This document shows, one piece after another, positions 5,451 to 6,877 of a DNA stretch of 6,877 bases. How positions within the stretch are numbered: the first letter of the stretch is position 1; each line of letters starts with the position of its first letter. The notes below the pieces were generated by a model that did not search any database, was not told the DNA's origin, and saw only the letters and a list, made by a program, of their open reading frames with translations. A program made the position numbers and the translations under genes. The stretch is from an uncultured Paracoccus sp. (lineage in GTDB: Bacteria; Pseudomonadota; Alphaproteobacteria; Rhodobacterales; Rhodobacteraceae), in the NCBI RefSeq assembly GCF_946221145.1, contig NZ_CAMIOH010000168.1:1-6877 (forward strand), read 5' to 3'.

Positions 5451-6650
5451 ATGTCTTCACGATCCCACAAAGGCGCTGCGTTTGACTGGGCCGACCCCTT
5501 TCTGCTGGACGATCAGCTGACCGATGAGGAACGGATGATCCGCGACAGCGCGGCGGCCTTTTGCGCCGACCGGCTGGCGCCGCGCGTCAAGGACGCCTAT
5601 CTGACCGAAACCACCGACCCCGAGATCTTTCGCGACATGGGCGCGGCGGGCCTGCTGGGTGTCACGGTAGAGGACACCTATGGCGGCGTCGGCGCGTCCT
5701 ATGTGGCTTACGGTCTGGTCGCGCGCGAAATCGAGCGGATCGACAGCGGCTATCGGTCGATGGCCTCGGTGCAAAGCTCTCTGGTGATGTTCCCGATCGA
5801 GGCTTACGGGTCCGAGGATCAGAAGCGCCGTTACCTGCCGAAACTGGCGACGGGCGAATGGATCGGCTGTTTCGGCCTGACCGAACCCGATGCCGGATCC
5901 GATCCGGCGGGGATGAAGACCCGCGCCCGCAAGGTCGAGGGCGGCTATGTGCTGAACGGCGCGAAGATGTGGATTTCCAACAGCCCCATCGCCGATGTCT
6001 TCGTGGTCTGGGCGAAATCCGATGCCCATGGCGGCAAGGTGCGCGGCTTCGTGCTGGACAAGGGCACCAAGGGCCTGTCGGCGCCCAGGATCGAGGGCAA
6101 GCTGTCGCTGCGCGCATCCGTCACCGGGGAAATCGTCATGCAGGATGTCGAGGTCGGCGAAGACGCCCTGCTGCCCGGCGCCGAGGGGATGGGCGGGCCG
6201 TTCGGCTGTCTGAACCGCGCGCGTTACGGCATCAGCTGGGGTGCGATGGGCGCGGCCGAGGATTGCTGGTTCCGCGCCCGCCAATACGGTCTGGACCGCC
6301 ACCAGTTCAACCGCCCGCTGGCCGCGACGCAACTGTTCCAGAAAAAGCTGGCCGACATGCAGACCGAAATCGCGCTTGGCCTGCAAGCATCGCTGCGCGT
6401 GGGCCGTCTGTTCGACGAAGGCCGCTTTGCGCCGGAAATGATCTCCATCGTCAAGCGCAACAATTGCGGCAAGGCCCTGGACATCGCGCGGATGGCCCGG
6501 GACATGCATGGCGGCAACGGGATTTCCAGCGAATATCACGTCATCCGCCACGCCCAGAACCTGGAAACGGTGAACACCTATGAGGGCACGCATGACGTTC
6601 ACGCGCTGATCCTTGGCCGGGCGCAGACCGGGATCCAGGCCTTTGGCTGA
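5451..6650 (+). CDS. gcdH: Glutaryl-CoA dehydrogenase
   Basis: This FAD enzyme oxidises and decarboxylates glutaryl-CoA to crotonyl-CoA and CO2, passing electrons to electron-transfer flavoprotein. It acts in the cytoplasm, in the degradation of lysine, tryptophan and glutarate. At 399 residues it has the full family length. Evidence includes IDSGYRSMASVQSSLVM (97-113), where Arg102 matches the arginine that holds the substrate's free carboxylate (Arg94 in the human enzyme). The acyl-CoA dehydrogenase motif is CFGLTEPDAGSDP (140-152), with MWISNSPIADVFVVWAK following. The C-terminal TYEGTHDVHALILGRAQTGIQAF carries Glu378 as the catalytic base (Glu370 in human). Together these separate it from ordinary short-chain acyl-CoA dehydrogenases. 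AGGAG at 5438-5442 sits 8 nt before the ATG. The last 8 bp overlap the CoA-transferase start, so the two genes form an operon. No key residue is missing. Confidence 0.95.
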   Translation: MSSRSHKGAAFDWADPFLLDDQLTDEERMIRDSAAAFCADRLAPRVKDAYLTETTDPEIFRDMGAAGLLGVTVEDTYGGVGASYVAYGLVAREIERIDSGYRSMASVQSSLVMFPIEAYGSEDQKRRYLPKLATGEWIGCFGLTEPDAGSDPAGMKTRARKVEGGYVLNGAKMWISNSPIADVFVVWAKSDAHGGKVRGFVLDKGTKGLSAPRIEGKLSLRASVTGEIVMQDVEVGEDALLPGAEGMGGPFGCLNRARYGISWGAMGAAEDCWFRARQYGLDRHQFNRPLAATQLFQKKLADMQTEIALGLQASLRVGRLFDEGRFAPEMISIVKRNNCGKALDIARMARDMHGGNGISSEYHVIRHAQNLETVNTYEGTHDVHALILGRAQTGIQAFG

Positions 6651-6877
6651 AGCGGCGCTGACGGGGCTGCGGGTCGTCGAACTGGCCCGCATTCTGGCGG
6701 GACCGTGGATCGGGCAGACGCTGGCCGATCTGGGCGCCGAGGTCATCAAGGTCGAATCCCCCGAAGGCGACGACACCCGCCGCTGGGGCCCGCCCTTCAT
6801 CGACCGGCCCCGCGCGGATGGCAGCACGGAACGGGTGGCGGCTTATTTCCACGCCGCGAACCGGGGCAAGACATCCG
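6643..6877 (+). CDS. CaiB/BaiF-type (class III) CoA-transferase, probable succinyl-CoA:glutarate CoA-transferase (partial)
   Basis: This is the N-terminal 78 codons of a class III CoA-transferase; the right edge cuts off the rest, including the catalytic aspartate expected near residue 170. The visible part has the family opening GLRVVELARILAGPW (8-22), then LADLGAEVIKVESPEGDDTR (28-47), WGPPF (48-52) and the AYFHAANRGK turn (67-76). The DDTR-x-WGPPF pattern is what I would expect of the SUGCT/GcdG branch, which transfers CoA to glutarate and so feeds GcdH. A frame stop at 6607-6609 rules out ATG starts upstream. TTG at 6643 is the best start, overlapping the end of gcdH by 8 bp, with a weak GGGA 9 nt before it; TTG at 6613 is the alternative. 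The family is certain; the substrate is inferred mainly from gcdH next door. Confidence 0.88.
   Translation, partial: MAEAALTGLRVVELARILAGPWIGQTLADLGAEVIKVESPEGDDTRRWGPPFIDRPRADGSTERVAAYFHAANRGKTS

Noticed and set aside
5457..6827. Minus-strand 456-codon open frame opposite gcdH
   Set aside because: It is antisense to an unmistakable glutaryl-CoA dehydrogenase, has no recognisable domain, and continues across the gcdH/CoA-transferase overlap as a codon-bias shadow would.

Overview
The window is GC-rich DNA from what looks like an alphaproteobacterium. Strong G/C at third codon positions, a compact divergent layout, a TRAP dctPQM set and a LysR/gcdH/CaiB cluster all fit Rhodobacterales (a Paracoccus-like genome). 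That placement is an inference from style and gene content, not from a marker gene. No tRNA, rRNA, CRISPR array, insertion sequence or phage gene is visible, and base composition is even apart from two short AT-rich regulatory gaps.

Layout. Positions 1-2616 hold a minus-strand TRAP transporter operon in the order dctP (periplasmic binding protein), dctQ (small membrane subunit), dctM (large permease, cut by the left edge). A 133-bp gap with a large stem-loop separates dctP from dctQ, and dctQ and dctM are almost fused. Positions 2617-2824 form a divergent control region with a 20-bp-period direct repeat and a structured leader. From about 2825 to 4255 the plus strand encodes a polytopic membrane protein that I cannot assign to a named family. 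Its stop is followed by a terminator-like hairpin in the 167-bp convergent gap. At 4423-5355 (minus) lies a LysR-type regulator. It is divergent from gcdH (5451-6650, plus) across a 95-bp AT-rich gap carrying three adjacent dyads. gcdH overlaps the start of a CaiB/BaiF-type CoA-transferase that runs off the right edge.

How they may work together. GcdH plus a class III CoA-transferase resembling succinyl-CoA:glutarate CoA-transferase is a known pair. Free glutarate is activated to glutaryl-CoA, then oxidatively decarboxylated to crotonyl-CoA. The divergent LysR gene is the obvious candidate regulator. The TRAP system carries the carboxylate-binding arginine motif of DctP-type binding proteins, so it imports an organic acid. 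That this acid is glutarate or another C5/C6 dicarboxylate is a guess from proximity. The unassigned membrane protein between the two modules is the least explained gene. No clearly new defence or mobile system is visible here.
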